A stretch of DNA of 6,697 bases from NCBI GenBank assembly GCA_902773285.1, contig CACYDS010000087.1, positions 1 through 6,697 of the forward strand, given 5' to 3'. Shown here piece after piece: positions 1-5,535 of this stretch; position 1 is the first letter of the stretch, and each line of letters begins with the position of its first letter. The translations under genes were made by a program, and so were the position numbers. Origin of the DNA: an uncultured Pseudomonadota bacterium. Lineage in GTDB: Bacteria > Pseudomonadota > Alphaproteobacteria > RUG11792. Under the pieces are notes generated by a model. The model was not told where the DNA came from, did no database searches, and saw nothing but the letters and a program-made list of their open reading frames with translations.

Positions 1-80
1 ACTAGAAAACACCGTTCGACTTGCATGTGTTAAGCATGCCGCCAGCGTTCGTTCTGAGCCAGGATCAAACTCTCATGTTT
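1..80 (-). rRNA. rrs: 16S ribosomal RNA gene, 5' end (partial)
   Basis: Read on the minus strand, this is the start of small-subunit rRNA. The universal 27F-type segment AGAGTTTGATCCTGGCTCAG lies at 54-73 and is followed by AACGAACGCTGGCGGCATGC and the ACACATGCAAGTCGAACGG helix. The gene runs off the left edge within the first variable region. The mature 5' end is placed at about position 80 by analogy with E. coli, where about seven bases precede AGAGTTTGATC; it may be off by a few bases. The GGCGGCATGCTTAACACATG wording is common in Rickettsiales- and Holosporales-like alphaproteobacteria, which is a hint of lineage but not a placement. Confidence 0.97.
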
Positions 81-277
81 AATCCATTCGCTCATTAACT
101 CTTCGTTTATGGAATTTGACTGTTACTTGTTTAAAGTTCGTCTTTTCCTTATCGTCATAATGAACAAAATGTCCGTGTTATTATCACGTCACCTGTTCAC
201 TACCTATAATTCACTTCTTCCTAGAACTTGCCGATCTTAGTTGCTCGCTTCGAGGAGCTCGCCATCTCATCCCGACA
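81..277 (-). other. 16S rRNA 5' leader (external transcribed spacer)
   Basis: About 197 bases lie between the predicted rRNA transcription start and the mature 16S 5' end. No open reading frame with coding character is present. The segment is clearly richer in G and C than the A/T block just upstream of the promoter. It contains a possible boxA antitermination site and several short inverted repeats, such as TGAACA with TGTTCA flanking about 28 bases near 158-197. The leader should supply the 5' half of the RNase III processing stem; its partner downstream of 16S is outside the window, so this cannot be checked here. Confidence 0.7.
127..140 (-). promoter_or_regulatory. Possible boxA antitermination element in the rRNA leader
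   Basis: The minus strand reads CGAACTTTAAACAA, resembling the E. coli rrn leader boxA (TGCTCTTTAACAA) with mismatches in the first half and one extra A. It lies about 50 bases before the 16S 5' end, a sensible position for NusB/NusE binding. The match is imperfect, so this is a suggestion only. Confidence 0.3.
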
Positions 278-283
278 AGATAA

Positions 284-312
284 ATACTAACACCCTTAAC
301 TAGCCTTCGCAA
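284..312 (-). promoter_or_regulatory. rRNA promoter (-35/-10) for the 16S gene
   Basis: On the minus strand a -35 hexamer TTGCGA (307-312) and a -10 hexamer TAGTAT (284-289) are separated by exactly 17 bases, the optimal sigma-70 spacing. The predicted start is near position 277, giving a leader of about 200 nt. The A/T-only tract immediately upstream of the -35 box supports a strong rRNA-type promoter. It is the best-scoring promoter by eye in the gap between ftsW and 16S. Confidence 0.7.
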
Positions 313-343
313 TATTTTTTTTCAAAAAAATATAATTTTTTTT
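312..343 (-). promoter_or_regulatory. UP-like A/T tract and palindrome upstream of the rRNA promoter
   Basis: Except for one G/C pair at 323, this stretch is pure A/T, with alternating A and T runs. It covers roughly -35 to -66 relative to the predicted start, with the core at -38 to -60 where the RNA polymerase alpha C-terminal domain binds UP elements. The A-run, T-run, A-run pattern resembles the UP consensus. Bases 312-333 also form a near-perfect inverted repeat (arms of 10 with a 2-base centre). That may be a by-product of facing A and T tracts, or a weak intrinsic terminator for ftsW. Confidence 0.5.
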
Positions 344-535
344 GCCTCGCTGTTCCAAAAAGTTGTTTTTACAAGCATTTGACAAGACAAAAAAATTCTA
401 AAATTTTATATAAATTTAAAAAAAAACAGCTCATAGATGATTTTTTAACATTAAAAATGATAAATTTAACACGCCGCAATCGCGATATTTTGCGAACCAA
501 CAATCTGCAACCTATATCAGGTTTCCACACAACAA

Positions 536-1654
536 TCACAGTACGTCTTGTTGCAAGTTGGCCTTTTTAGTTAAGGCAAGAATTATGCCCACGCTAATAG
601 CAATGGACAGCATCGAGCTTCCGCCATAGCTTATAAAAGGCAAAGTCATCCCCTTTGTTGGGATCAGATTTAGTGTCGTGCATATATTTATTATAACCTG
701 AGACGCAATTTGGAACAAAATTCCAAATGCTGCTGTAAAAGTAAATAAGCTAGATGACTTGATAATTTTGACCATCGCCCTTGTGATAAGAGTAGCAAAT
801 AGCGCCACTATAATGAGACACATTGTAAAGCCATACTCTTCACCTATGATTGCAAACACAAAATCCGAATGAGAATCTGGCACCATAGCTCTCATCCCAC
901 CACCAACCGGATTTTTCCCGAATATTCCTCCATGCTTAAATGCATCTATAGATTTTTGTATCTGGTATACATCGGCATCCTCATTTTTTACAAAAAATTT
1001 ATCAATTCTATCTGCAAAATGTGGAAGTGTTAAATACAATCCGAACATTGCGGAAGCTAGTGAAGCCGTAACTGCAATTATAATTGAAATTGATATTCCC
1101 GAAATAAAGAACTGAGCAAATAACGTCCCTACAATGATGACAGTCATCCCAACATCAGGCTGAAGAAGTAAAAAAGGAATTATGAGAGCAATCACTGCTA
1201 CAGACAACAGGATCCCGGGAAAAGTACGATCCCTGTATTGCTCAGAAATTAACCAAGCACTTATCACCGCACTTATTGGTTTTAAAAACTCCGATGGTTG
1301 TAACGAAAACCCGAATATATTAAGCCAGCGGCGAGCACCTTTGATTTCTACCCCCCAAAATAAAGCGCAAATAACTAAAATTAAACAAACAAAATATCCA
1401 ACAACGGCCAGTTTGCCAATATATTTCACCGGCAAAGCCGATGTAACAAGCATTATCAACATAGCAATAGGAATAATAAGCAAATGCAATTTTGCAAAAT
1501 GAAAAGGAGCAAAACCAAGCTTTACAGCGACCAACGGCGTCAACGCAACACTAATCCATGCTCCAACAGATATCAACGCGAATACAGACGCCAACAGAAC
1601 TCGATCTATGGATAAAAACCATTTCCGCAGTATTTTCGAAACTCTGACCGACAC
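536..1654 (-). CDS. ftsW: FtsW, septal peptidoglycan glycosyltransferase (SEDS family)
   Basis: FtsW is an inner-membrane glycan polymerase of the divisome; it polymerises lipid II at the septum together with the class B transpeptidase FtsI. The 372-residue product is strongly hydrophobic with about ten membrane segments. SEDS hallmarks are KGARRW at 105-110 followed by LQPSEFLK, then YQIQKSIDA with a GGIFG loop at 230-246, PDSHSDF at 259-265 (Asp264 probably the essential SEDS aspartate of the large extracellular loop), GEEYG at 271-275 and PTKGMTLPFISYGGSS at 332-347. The SHSDFVFA wording and the murD neighbour favour FtsW over RodA. The start is GTG, overlapping the murD TAG stop by one base (TAGTG). 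AAGGAT at 1662-1667 lies 7 bases upstream as a ribosome site, so the two genes are probably translationally coupled. Length is normal for the family. No murG follows. Confidence 0.95.
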   Translation of the reverse strand: MSVRVSKILRKWFLSIDRVLLASVFALISVGAWISVALTPLVAVKLGFAPFHFAKLHLLIIPIAMLIMLVTSALPVKYIGKLAVVGYFVCLILVICALFWGVEIKGARRWLNIFGFSLQPSEFLKPISAVISAWLISEQYRDRTFPGILLSVAVIALIIPFLLLQPDVGMTVIIVGTLFAQFFISGISISIIIAVTASLASAMFGLYLTLPHFADRIDKFFVKNEDADVYQIQKSIDAFKHGGIFGKNPVGGGMRAMVPDSHSDFVFAIIGEEYGFTMCLIIVALFATLITRAMVKIIKSSSLFTFTAAFGILFQIASQVIINICTTLNLIPTKGMTLPFISYGGSSMLSIAISVGIILALTKKANLQQDVL

Positions 1655-2961
1655 TACCCCAATCCTTGAACTATTTTTACAAACTCATTGCCCCTGTGTT
1701 CAAAACTCTCAAATTGATCAAAACTGGCGCACATCGGGGATAACAGAACAACAGTAGCCACATTGTCCAGTCTAGCATCTTTGTAAGCCATGTTAATCGC
1801 AGTCATCATCGTCTGGCAACGCACTGTCTTTTTTATTCCTTCAAACACTTTCTCAAATTCATCCATCGATTCGCCAAAAAGGTATATCTTTTGAATACCA
1901 GACATATAATCCTTTATATAAACCATCGGATCCACTTTCTTGCTTCTCCCCCCGACCAGCCAATATATTTTGTACCCAACAAAAGTAGCCAAAGCTCTTG
2001 CGGCTGACCCGGGATTAGTAGCCTTGCTATCATTAACAAAAACAACATTACCAATTTTTCGCACCGTATTTAGCCTGTGCGGCAATGGAACAAAACTCGA
2101 TATATGATTGATAATTTTTCTGGATTGCAGGCCTAAATGTTTGCAAATGGCATATGCAAATGCAATATTTTGATGATTATGCTTACCTGGCAGATTCGAG
2201 AAAACGGAAAGATTAACAGCGATTCGGTTCGTAGAATTATTAAAAATGGCATTCTCGCAAATGTATATATCTGAATTTGGTTCATTCTCGGTCGAAATAG
2301 TTACAACATTTTCTTCCGAAGAATAGCGCGCCATAGTAATCTTATCTTCGTACGAAATGAAGCGAAACTGTGCATGATCAAGCGCCTTATGCTTTGCTGC
2401 CGCATAGTTTGCAAGATTCCCGTGAAAAGGAAGATGATCTGGTTCAATATTCAAAATGCAAGCTATTTCAAAATCTAAGTACTGCGAACTTGCGAGTTCA
2501 TAGGATGACATTTCAAGGACATACCATTCCGCTTCTGGCATATCAAAATAAGGCACCCCAATGTTTCCACCCATCTCTACTGAAAATCCAGCTTTGTGCA
2601 TAATGTGACAAATCAAAGCAGTGGTAGTCGACTTGCCATTAGTTCCTGTCACGGCAATTATCTTCGAATTTGGATTATAAATCCTAAAAACATCAAAAGT
2701 CGATAAAACCGGGATACCAGCTTCATTTGCCTCCTTTATCACAAGATGGCAATTATGCGACATAAAGGGGATTGACGGACTTTTGATTAGCGCATCAAAA
2801 TTTTGGCACAGAACATCTACTACTCTATCAGGGATATCCCCATCTCCATCATCATAAACAAAAACGTCTACTCCACGCTTTTTCAAAAATGCATAAGCCG
2901 ATTTCCCCGAAACGCCATATCCAACTATCAACACTTTTCGACATGAATCGAGATTGAACAT
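1654..2961 (-). CDS. murD: MurD, UDP-N-acetylmuramoyl-L-alanine--D-glutamate ligase
   Basis: This cytoplasmic ATP-dependent Mur ligase adds D-glutamate to UDP-MurNAc-L-Ala in peptidoglycan precursor synthesis. The 435-residue product shows the N-terminal UDP-binding GYGVSGKSA (14-22), the P-loop VTGTNGKSTTTAL (104-116), LEMSSYEL (149-156), NIEPDHL (171-177, His176 the likely metal ligand), AAAK with Lys190 as the probable carbamylated lysine, GKHNHQN (259-265), LPHR (293-296), NDSKATNP (310-317) and the C-terminal LLSPMCASFDQF (406-417) with FEHRG. The last is MurD-specific among Mur ligases. An in-frame TAA sits directly before the ATG, so this is the earliest possible start; no clear Shine-Dalgarno is visible. 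Oddity: the family's DHLDRH/DHLDYH reads DHLPFH here (Pro178). It is the first gene of a two-gene unit with ftsW and is divergent from dsbB. Confidence 0.97.
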   Translation of the reverse strand: MFNLDSCRKVLIVGYGVSGKSAYAFLKKRGVDVFVYDDGDGDIPDRVVDVLCQNFDALIKSPSIPFMSHNCHLVIKEANEAGIPVLSTFDVFRIYNPNSKIIAVTGTNGKSTTTALICHIMHKAGFSVEMGGNIGVPYFDMPEAEWYVLEMSSYELASSQYLDFEIACILNIEPDHLPFHGNLANYAAAKHKALDHAQFRFISYEDKITMARYSSEENVVTISTENEPNSDIYICENAIFNNSTNRIAVNLSVFSNLPGKHNHQNIAFAYAICKHLGLQSRKIINHISSFVPLPHRLNTVRKIGNVVFVNDSKATNPGSAARALATFVGYKIYWLVGGRSKKVDPMVYIKDYMSGIQKIYLFGESMDEFEKVFEGIKKTVRCQTMMTAINMAYKDARLDNVATVVLLSPMCASFDQFESFEHRGNEFVKIVQGLG

Positions 2962-3053
2962 TTAATTGCCAACACAATATTGCTTGGTAAAGCCTAACAC
3001 AACAGAAATGCAGCAGCAAATAAAAAAACAGCTTCCGTTTAAAATCTTACAAA

Positions 3054-3081
3054 GATTTATGAAGCAAAAACTTAGAGTCAA
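3054..3081 (-). promoter_or_regulatory. Candidate murD-ftsW promoter
   Basis: The minus strand carries TTGACT (3076-3081, five of six matches to the -35 consensus), a 16-base spacer and a weak -10, TAAATC (3054-3059). This would leave a leader of about 85 nt before murD. The poor -10 keeps confidence low; TAAGAT slightly downstream is an alternative -10 without a good -35. Confidence 0.3.
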
Positions 3082-3100
3082 GAATTTCCGAAAAAATCAT

Positions 3101-3130
3101 TTGCCCACCGTGTATTTACCTTCATATCAT
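3101..3130 (+). promoter_or_regulatory. Candidate dsbB promoter
   Basis: TTGCCC (3101-3106) and TATCAT (3125-3130, five of six matches to TATAAT) are separated by 18 bases. The predicted start near 3137 would give a short leader of about 23 nt before the dsbB ATG. The position, just upstream of the only plus-strand gene, supports it. Confidence 0.45.
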
Positions 3131-3159
3131 ACTAATGATGAACTTGTTATAAGTGCAAG

Positions 3160-3621
3160 ATGTTTGTCTTCAAAGAAAATTTTGTTAATCGAATCATATT
3201 CATAATGGCAATGGGGATTTTTTTTACATCGATGATCTCGCAGTTATGGCTGAAAAATGTGCCTTGCCAGCTTTGTTCAATAACCCGCTACCTTTTCCTT
3301 GCTGTAGGAATCGTTGCAGTACTATCTAAATGGGCAAAACCCCCGTTGCCAATAATAGCTTTTATCACGCTAGCGTTCACTTTCTATCACCTTGGAGTAG
3401 AAAATCACTGGTGGCGCGGATTCCACGGCTGCGTATCAGAGCTACCATCCTTAAATTCAACACCCATGGACACAAAAGCCCCCCCATGCGATAGTGTAAA
3501 CTGGGCTGTATTTGGGATCTCCTCGACCCTATGGTCATTCTTGTTCGCAAGTTTCGTATTCTGGCTTTCAAGCACTTCGTATCTAATTAACTACTATCTC
3601 AAAAGCCATACAACTGAATAG
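3160..3621 (+). CDS. dsbB: DsbB-family disulfide bond formation protein
   Basis: This is an inner-membrane quinone reductase that reoxidises the periplasmic thiol oxidase DsbA and passes electrons to ubiquinone or menaquinone. The 153-residue product has four hydrophobic segments (about 11-28, 42-57, 62-78 and 115-138). Both expected cysteine pairs are present: CQLC at 36-39 in the first periplasmic loop, with Arg43 at the place of the quinone-contacting arginine, and Cys91 with Cys110 in the second loop. The GVENHWWRG stretch before Cys91 and PPCDSVNWAVFGIS after it match the alphaproteobacterial branch. Most of the ORF lies in membrane segments, so loop cysteines are the main diagnostic. 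ATG at 3160 is chosen because it precedes the first membrane segment; no strong Shine-Dalgarno is seen, and Met16 or Met18 would cut into the helix. No dsbA is in the window. It is the only plus-strand gene here. Confidence 0.92.
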   Translation: MFVFKENFVNRIIFIMAMGIFFTSMISQLWLKNVPCQLCSITRYLFLAVGIVAVLSKWAKPPLPIIAFITLAFTFYHLGVENHWWRGFHGCVSELPSLNSTPMDTKAPPCDSVNWAVFGISSTLWSFLFASFVFWLSSTSYLINYYLKSHTTE

Positions 3622-3641
3622 CAATGCGTTTAAGCATTGCT
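3620..3641. terminator. Hairpin between convergent dsbB and dps
   Basis: AGCAATGC (3620-3627) pairs perfectly with GCATTGCT (3634-3641) around a 6-base loop. The stem begins inside the dsbB stop codon and ends about ten bases from the dps stop. Its symmetry and position between convergent genes suggest a shared bidirectional terminator. On the plus strand a T-run follows only after about 13 bases (3655-3660), and there is none on the minus strand, so it is not a classic intrinsic terminator. Confidence 0.55.
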
Positions 3642-3650
3642 GTCACAACA

Positions 3651-4109
3651 TTACTTTTTTAAAGTTGCTTTGAGCATCCAGACAACCTTATCGTGGAACG
3701 CCAACCTAGAATTCAAAACATCAATAGAACCTAAATCATCGCTACCTTCCAATTGCTTTATGCCAGAAATTATATCCCCTTGAATTGCTTCGTGTGAGGA
3801 TAATAATGATTCCAGCATTTCAGTTTGATTTTCTGAATTAACTTTTTCGTCAAATGAAGCCAATTTTGAAAATTCAGCAAATGTAGCTGGGGATTTTCCT
3901 CCTATCATGCGTATACGTTCAGCGATAACATCAATGGCATCAAACAAATTATTATAGTGCTCTTCAGTCATCAAATGTATCGATCTGAACTCTGAACCTT
4001 CAACATTCCAGTGAATATTCTGCGTCTTCACTAGAAGGACATATGAATCCGCGAGCACTTTTGACAAAACGTCCACAGATCCATTAGATTTATTTGAAAA
4101 CAACGACAT
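3651..4109 (-). CDS. dps: Dps-family ferritin-like DNA-binding/iron-storage protein
   Basis: Dps proteins form 12-subunit shells that oxidise ferrous iron with hydrogen peroxide, store it as mineral and protect DNA; they act in the cytoplasm. The 152-residue product carries the ferroxidase signature in order: His33 (in NIHWNVEG), His45 (in RSIHLM), Asp60 and Glu64 (in DAIDVIAERIRMIGG). The spacings of 12, 15 and 4 equal those of characterised Dps proteins. The helix pattern and length are typical. The N-terminus is short (about ten residues before the first helix) with one lysine, so direct DNA binding is uncertain. An ATG eight codons upstream (4131-4133) is possible, but GAGGAAA five or so bases before the ATG at 4107-4109 makes the shorter form much likelier. 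The gene is downstream of eno in the same direction but has its own promoter; its 3' end converges on dsbB. Confidence 0.93.
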   Translation of the reverse strand: MSLFSNKSNGSVDVLSKVLADSYVLLVKTQNIHWNVEGSEFRSIHLMTEEHYNNLFDAIDVIAERIRMIGGKSPATFAEFSKLASFDEKVNSENQTEMLESLLSSHEAIQGDIISGIKQLEGSDDLGSIDVLNSRLAFHDKVVWMLKATLKK

Positions 4110-4111
4110 AA

Positions 4112-4118
4112 TTTCCTC
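4112..4118 (-). promoter_or_regulatory. Ribosome binding site deciding the dps start
   Basis: The minus strand reads GAGGAAA, ending two bases before the ATG at 4107-4109; the GAGG core is five bases from it. The in-frame ATG eight codons upstream (4131-4133) has only a T-rich sequence in front of it, so translation most likely starts at 4109. Confidence 0.75.
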
Positions 4119-4154
4119 AAAAACCAAAAACATCTATTTTGATTTTTGCATAAC

Positions 4155-4163
4155 ATTATATCA
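4155..4163 (-). promoter_or_regulatory. dps promoter with extended -10
   Basis: The minus strand carries TGATATAAT, a perfect TATAAT (4155-4160) preceded by the TGn extended -10 motif. No good -35 lies 16-18 bases upstream (TTGCAG is 22 away), as is usual for extended -10 promoters. The predicted start near 4148 gives a leader of about 40 nt. This would let dps be transcribed independently of eno. I did not recognise a Fur, Irr or OxyR operator. Confidence 0.6.
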
Positions 4164-4194
4164 AATTCAATTATTCGTTTTTCTGCAATCTAAC

Positions 4195-5433
4195 CTACGC
4201 CTCAAGAGATAAATCCTCCTCAATTCTGAGCAACTGGTTATATTTAGCAACTCGCTCACCGCGAGCTGGCGCCCCAGTTTTAATAAACTTTGCACCGACG
4301 GCCACGGACAAATCTGCTATGGTTGTATCATCTGTTTCCCCTGATCTATGCGAAATTACAGTGTTGTATCCATTATCTTGAGCTATCTTGATCGCCTGAA
4401 GAGTTTCGGTTAAAGTGCCTATCTGATTTAGCTTAATCAAAATAGCGTTGGACGCATTCAGCGAAATTCCCTTGGCTAATCTGGCGGGATTCGTAACGTA
4501 TAAGTCATCGCCCACTATCTGAACTTTATCTCCAAGCTCTTTGTTCATCCTAGCAAATCCATCCCAATCTTCTTCAGCCAGTGGATCTTCTATCGAAATT
4601 ATCGGATAATCCTTAATCAATTCTTTATAAAACTCTATCATTTCATCTGATGTCTTTGTTTTACCTTCTATGGTGTATTTGCCATCTTTGAAAAGTTCGG
4701 ATGCAGCAACATCAAGAGCTATTTGAACATCATCATAAGGTTTATACCTGGCAATTTTTATCGCTTCAATGACCAAATCCAAGGCCTCTTTAGTTGACGA
4801 GAGATTTGGAGCTACCCCTCCTTCATCTCCAACATTGGAATTCAGACCTTTTGATTTTAGCAACTTTTTTAAATTGTGATAGATTGTAGCGCACATAACA
4901 ATGTATTCCTTGAATGTCGCTACCCTTGCCGGCACAATCATAAACTCCTGCACATCAATTTTATTATCAGCATGTGCGCCACCATTCAATATATTCATCA
5001 TAGGTCTTGGCAAGTTACATTTTGCAATCCCGCCTATATATCGGTAAAGAGGCAAACCATGATATTCTGCCATTGCATGGCAAACAGCCAAACTTACCGA
5101 TAAAATCGCATTAGCCCCGAGTTTAGCTTTATTTGAGGTTCCATCTAAATCAATCATAATTTGATCAATTCTGGATTGATTAGAAGCATCCTCACCAATC
5201 AACTTAGGCGATATTATGTTATTCACGTTATCTATGGCTTTCAGCACCCCCTTACCTACAAAGCGATCTCCACCATCTCGAAGTTCAATTGCTTCAAAAG
5301 CCCCTGTAGAAGCACCAGACGGTACTGACGCAATACCAACCGCGCCAGATTCCAAAACCACTTCAGTTTCCACTGTTGGATATCCCCGTGAATCCAAAAT
5401 TTCCCTTGCATATATGCTTTTTATAAATGACAT
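4195..5433 (-). CDS. eno: Enolase (phosphopyruvate hydratase)
   Basis: Enolase interconverts 2-phosphoglycerate and phosphoenolpyruvate in cytoplasmic glycolysis/gluconeogenesis. From the ATG at 5431-5433 the product has 412 residues. It opens with the classical IYAREILDSRGYPTVE and SGASTGAFEAIELRDG. Key residues are visible: His155 in GGAHADNKIDVQEF, Glu204 in NVGDEGG, metal ligands Asp241, Glu282 (SIEDPLAEEDW) and Asp309 (VGDDLYVTN), Lys334 in the signature LIKLNQIGT, His362 with SHRSGET, and Lys385 in FIKTGAP. All catalytic positions are kept, so it should be active; it is about a dozen residues shorter than many proteobacterial enolases through small loop losses. An upstream TTG could extend it by six residues, but GGTGAG four bases before the ATG supports the shorter start. 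It has its own promoter in the gap after dapE. Confidence 0.98.
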   Translation of the reverse strand: MSFIKSIYAREILDSRGYPTVETEVVLESGAVGIASVPSGASTGAFEAIELRDGGDRFVGKGVLKAIDNVNNIISPKLIGEDASNQSRIDQIMIDLDGTSNKAKLGANAILSVSLAVCHAMAEYHGLPLYRYIGGIAKCNLPRPMMNILNGGAHADNKIDVQEFMIVPARVATFKEYIVMCATIYHNLKKLLKSKGLNSNVGDEGGVAPNLSSTKEALDLVIEAIKIARYKPYDDVQIALDVAASELFKDGKYTIEGKTKTSDEMIEFYKELIKDYPIISIEDPLAEEDWDGFARMNKELGDKVQIVGDDLYVTNPARLAKGISLNASNAILIKLNQIGTLTETLQAIKIAQDNGYNTVISHRSGETDDTTIADLSVAVGAKFIKTGAPARGERVAKYNQLLRIEEDLSLEA

Positions 5434-5437
5434 AATA

Positions 5438-5443
5438 CTCACC
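5438..5443 (-). promoter_or_regulatory. Ribosome binding site deciding the eno start
   Basis: GGTGAG on the minus strand lies four bases before the ATG at 5431-5433. The alternative in-frame TTG (5449-5451) lies upstream of this site and has no comparable motif, so the ATG is preferred. The resulting N-terminus MSFIKSIYAREILDSRG also fits the family. Confidence 0.6.
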
Positions 5444-5464
5444 AAGTGCAAATCATACGGGAAG

Positions 5465-5492
5465 TTTATGCCCTCACTATACGATTTGTCAA
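5465..5492 (-). promoter_or_regulatory. eno promoter
   Basis: A perfect -35, TTGACA (5487-5492), is followed after 16 bases by CATAAA (5465-5470, four of six matches to TATAAT) on the minus strand. The predicted start near 5458 gives a leader of about 25 nt that contains the eno ribosome site. It lies in the 102-base gap after dapE, so eno need not depend on dapE transcription. Confidence 0.6.
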
Positions 5493-5535
5493 AAATTTTT
5501 CATTCACAGGTTGATAAGTATTTCCATGAAGAAAG

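Larger units (their letters stand above)
81..535. other. 455-base gap without a protein gene
   Basis: From right to left this gap holds an A/T-rich segment after the ftsW stop (about 345-535), the UP-like tract, the rRNA promoter and the rRNA leader. I see no credible coding sequence on either strand. Short inverted repeats occur at 475-494 (CGCAA/TTGCG) and 509-523 (AACCT/AGGTT), but neither is followed by a T-run on the minus strand, so neither is a convincing ftsW terminator. No trace of murG, the usual downstream neighbour of ftsW, was recognised. Confidence 0.7.

Noticed and set aside
475..523. Short inverted repeats after ftsW considered as an intrinsic terminator.
   Set aside because: The stems have only five base pairs and no T-run follows on the minus strand.
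369..539. A 56-codon minus-strand frame starting with GTG that overlaps the ftsW stop, in the position where murG would begin.
   Set aside because: The translation has no glycine-rich MurG N-terminus (GGTGGH), is rich in Phe, Leu and Lys as expected from A/T-rich noncoding DNA, and lacks a ribosome site. It also runs into the region just upstream of the rRNA UP-like tract.
379..570. A 63-codon plus-strand frame with a TTG start downstream of ftsW.
   Set aside because: It is low-complexity, Lys/Asn-rich A/T sequence with no ribosome site, and it overlaps the ftsW 3' end in antisense. A TTGACA at its start has no fitting -10.
2966..3205. A 79-codon plus-strand frame between murD and dsbB.
   Set aside because: It begins with TTG, has no ribosome site, covers the candidate murD and dsbB promoters and overlaps the dsbB start in another frame. 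The composition does not look coding.
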